From Salvelinus alpinus (Eukaryota; Chordata; Actinopteri; Salmoniformes; Salmonidae), in contig NC_092096.1 in NCBI RefSeq assembly GCF_045679555.1, positions 29,334,364-29,398,363 on the forward strand: 64,000 nt of DNA. Reading direction: 5' to 3'. Below, piece after piece: positions 61,383-64,000 of the stretch (its first letter is position 1; each line of letters opens with the position of its first letter). A program made the translations under genes and the position numbers. A model generated the notes under the pieces. The model saw only the letters and a program-made list of their open reading frames with translations. It had not been told where the DNA came from and did not search any database.

Positions 61383-63374
61383 TCAGGTGTGATCTACAGC
61401 TTTCACTGAGACCTCTAATGGCTCAATCCTCAGAGGATACTGCTTACAGCCAACCCAGAAATAGGGGAAGACCCTCTCAGAAAAGGTGTGTTTGAAAGTG
61501 TAGATCTGCGTGTTGTCAGCTGGGTCAGAGAAGCACACTCTCCCCTTCTCCCAGTCTAGCTGCACTCTGATCCTCTGAGGGCTCTTCTTCAGATTGAGTC
61601 GCGTCAGGGGTGAGGTCCCTGCAAAGTACATCTTGTGGTAAAAGTACACGGACAGGTATCCATTCTTCAGTACGGAGGAGACCTTGTCTTTCCTCTGGAT
61701 GGACTCTTTGGCTACACCGAGGACCCAGGCACTGTTCTCTCCAACCTCCACGTCCCAGACATGCTTTCCTGAGCTGAAGCCCTCAGAGCCCAGTACGCCT
61801 GTGTCAGGGTCAAACCTCTCAGGGTTGTCTGGAAGCTTCTGTTTGTCATCGCTGTCCCTCACACTGGTGAGGTCATCAGACAGCAGGAGCCAGGGGGCAG
61901 CCGTGTTGGGGTCCAGAGTCACTGGCGCTGAGGAGAAAGTACAGCCAGTTACCATGATGTAGTGGTTCTCACCACTAATTGCTGTGTCAATACACATTAA
62001 GAAGCACTTTAATTGCTTAAAAAGTTAACGTTTTAGTCTATCATGTAACGAAATAGACTAGTCTTGACACCGAGTGATGTTCAACACACTCTGCAGTTAG
62101 TACTCACTGTATTTAACAATCCCTTGCATCTTCTCCCACACTTTGTATTGAAGTGAGCCCAGGTACTTGGCCACATCGATGAGTGCTCCCAGGACCATAA
62201 CTGGGTCCTGCAGTGTGCTAGACTGAGCACTATACAGCCAGAAAAAGTAGGAGTTAGTACTCATCATGTAATGGTCTGTAGACAGTGAAACCACCAGGGG
62301 TTGTAATGTACTCACCTTCTCACTGTCTGCTTGCATTTCTGGAGAAAAAACATATCCTCCAAAGCCATCTCCTCCTCCACGGCTCTGATTGTGTCAGAGA
62401 GGGAGGCCAGGGTTCTGTCCATCTCCCTCATACTCTGCCTCAACATCTCACTCTTACTCTCCTCCTCCTCTTTCAGAGCTGCAAGCCTAGCAGCCTCTTC
62501 AGCTTGGAGGAAATGGTGGAGCGTCTCAAACTCCTCATGAATCCTCTTTGCCACAAACCGGGCCTGGATCTGAAATGAGACCTTTGTTAGGATTGTGTGT
62601 TAACATATGAGAGATTTTGATTTCATACTATGACCAACCACCAACATTACCTGAATGTGTGTCACTGTATTTTCATAGTTTTGCTTCATTTTGTCAAAAG
62701 CTTCCCTCTTCACTTGCAAACAAGTAAGCACAGACTTCATCTCCTCCTACAAAGAACATTAAAAAGACAATTGGACTAAGAATAAACAAAACATATCAGT
62801 TCTTCAAAAGGCAAACAGTTGCAGAAGGCATAAAACAGATTAGCTCAAACTCCCAGCATTTTCCCCATTACCTTCATGTTCACCTCTGAACTCATAAAAT
62901 GCTATCTAGAGAACTCAATTTATATTTATAGGGCTGCCTATCACAACACCAGATTACCTTCATGTCGCCTATAGCCTCTCCCACCGGGCAGCACTCATGG
63001 TTTTTATGTTTCCTGGAGGTGTGACAGACCACACAGATGGGCTCCTTGTCCTGCAGACAGAACAGCTTCAGCCTCTCCCCGTGAAGGGAGCACAGCTCAC
63101 CCGGTTCACACAGCTCTCCTGTAGGCCCAAGCGCTCCACTCTCCTGGATGTAGGAGTCACACAGGTTCTTTAGGGTGAGGCTGGCCACCGGCTCATCCAC
63201 AAACTCCCTCCTACAGAGAGGGCAGTCCCGGGCTGACCCCTTCCCAGACCAGTACTGCTGTAAGCAGGCTGCACAGAAACTGTGGCTGCACTTGAGGACC
63301 ACGGGATCCCTGAAGATGTCACAGCACACAGAGCAACAGAGGTCCTCCTCTGGGAGAGAGAATCGGGCAGCCAT
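61383..63374 (-). CDS. TRIM-family E3 ubiquitin ligase, TRIM35 / zinc-binding protein A33-like (477 aa)
   Basis: Coding exons: 63374-62958, 62746-62651, 62569-62316, 62229-62108, 61927-61383; 1434 nt with consistent phases. RING finger at residues 13-57 ([23 protein letters not shown]), B-box 2 at about 95-126 ([27 protein letters not shown]), coiled coil at about 140-255 (rich in E, K, L), then a PRY-SPRY domain at 297-477 ([46 protein letters not shown]). Such proteins ubiquitinate targets recognised by the SPRY domain; many fish members act in innate immunity, but the target here is unknown. The start at 63374 gives [14 protein letters not shown]; the exon begins at 63403 after CCTTCCAG, and a 5' UTR exon ends at 63590. 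The usual 96-nt exon is present; the usual roughly 231-nt and 23-nt exons appear merged into one of 254 nt. All zinc ligands are present. Confidence 0.93.
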
Positions 63375-63589
63375 GCCTTCTTCACACGAAAGTGACTCCT
63401 CCTCTGGAAGGGAATGTAGGGCAAAGGGACACACAGAGCTGTAGGTATTAGACAAACACAGAGCCAGCCCTTGTTGGTGTTATAGTTAGCTAATGGCCTC
63501 TGTAAGGTACAGTATTTACTTTAAATTTACCTAGCTAACTATTTGGGCTCAACAACATACTGTCTGAACTTCAAAATAGCCATACTTAC

Positions 63590-64000
63590 TGCCTAGGTCA
63601 AGTCGATGTTTAGTTTGGGAGTGCAGACTCGTCTACAGGGGACAGCGACCAAACACACGTAACTAGCTCCTTGTTTTATCTGCGACGCCAAGACCTGTTT
63701 TGACTTCCTTCTTCCTGTTATGGTGTGACACATCATTATGGGGGTGGAGCCAGGCAGGCCATTCTTTAACACTTTACCACCAGTTCCACTTCGTGTTCAC
63801 ATTGGTTTCATTATTTGGTGGTACTTGACTGTTACTCCATTGTTTGTGTTTGTTGTCATTGTTGACTTTCTAAACAAATTATTTATTCATATTAAAAGTA
63901 ATGTTTCACTAATGAGTTGTAATGCCATGAGCACTACAAATACATCATATAAATCAACTACTATTTGAATGCTAATGTCATAGCCGTGGGATGTATTTAC
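63590..64000 (-). promoter_or_regulatory. TRIM 5' UTR exon and upstream region
   Basis: Donor GGCA|GTAAGT at 63590/63589 closes a noncoding exon whose start lies near 63700. Beyond that is AT-rich sequence with no other gene. Confidence 0.5.

Overview
The window is vertebrate genomic DNA from a teleost, most likely a salmonid (trout or salmon). The evidence is intron-rich genes with fish-like proteins, a Tc1 transposon of the salmonid type from which Sleeping Beauty was rebuilt, tRNA-derived SINEs, many MITEs and long (CA)n tracts. There is no bacterial or viral gene organisation. All gene models below were built by hand from open frames, splice sites and exon phases.

Layout. (1) 0.27-8.18 kb, + strand: a 12-exon slc7a11-like (xCT) cystine/glutamate antiporter gene. 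Intron 1 is swollen by a Tc1 fossil and an LTR-type element, and exon 6 carries a 2-bp deletion. (2) 9.98-13.17 kb, - strand: foxm1, 8 coding exons, intact. (3) 13.92-14.52 kb: a shared promoter with G2/M-type elements. (4) 14.52-15.63 kb, + strand: rhno1, 2 coding exons. (5) 16.23-53.18 kb, + strand: tulp3, two alternative first exons and about 11 further coding exons. Its very long introns hold nested LINE/hAT insertions, an L2-like fragment, a 4-kb LINE, a 1.9-kb minisatellite, two further VNTRs and several MITEs. (6) 56.79-57.79 kb, - strand: the 3' end of a TIPARP-like mono-ADP-ribosyltransferase gene with three disabling lesions. (7) 58.2-60.6 kb: a cluster of Tc1 and LINE remnants. (8) 61.38-63.70 kb, - strand: an intact TRIM gene (RING, B-box, coiled coil, PRY-SPRY).

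The order foxm1(-)/rhno1(+)/tulp3(+) matches human chromosome 12p13. FOXM1 drives G2/M transcription, RHNO1 works with the 9-1-1 clamp and ATR signalling, and TULP3 carries membrane cargo into cilia with IFT-A. The first two share a promoter with paired CCAAT boxes, an E2F-like site and a CHR-like element.

The host genes are ordinary vertebrate genes. The points most worth a second look are: the slc7a11-like frameshift; the two phase-compatible first exons and two possible cassette exons of tulp3; a foxm1 57-nt exon where mammals have the alternative exon Va; a piece of foxm1 intron 1 copied into a 336-bp tandem duplication; a hAT element inside an otherwise open LINE frame; and a LINE with a canonical 2A-like motif. 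I found no clear sign of a wholly new biological system.
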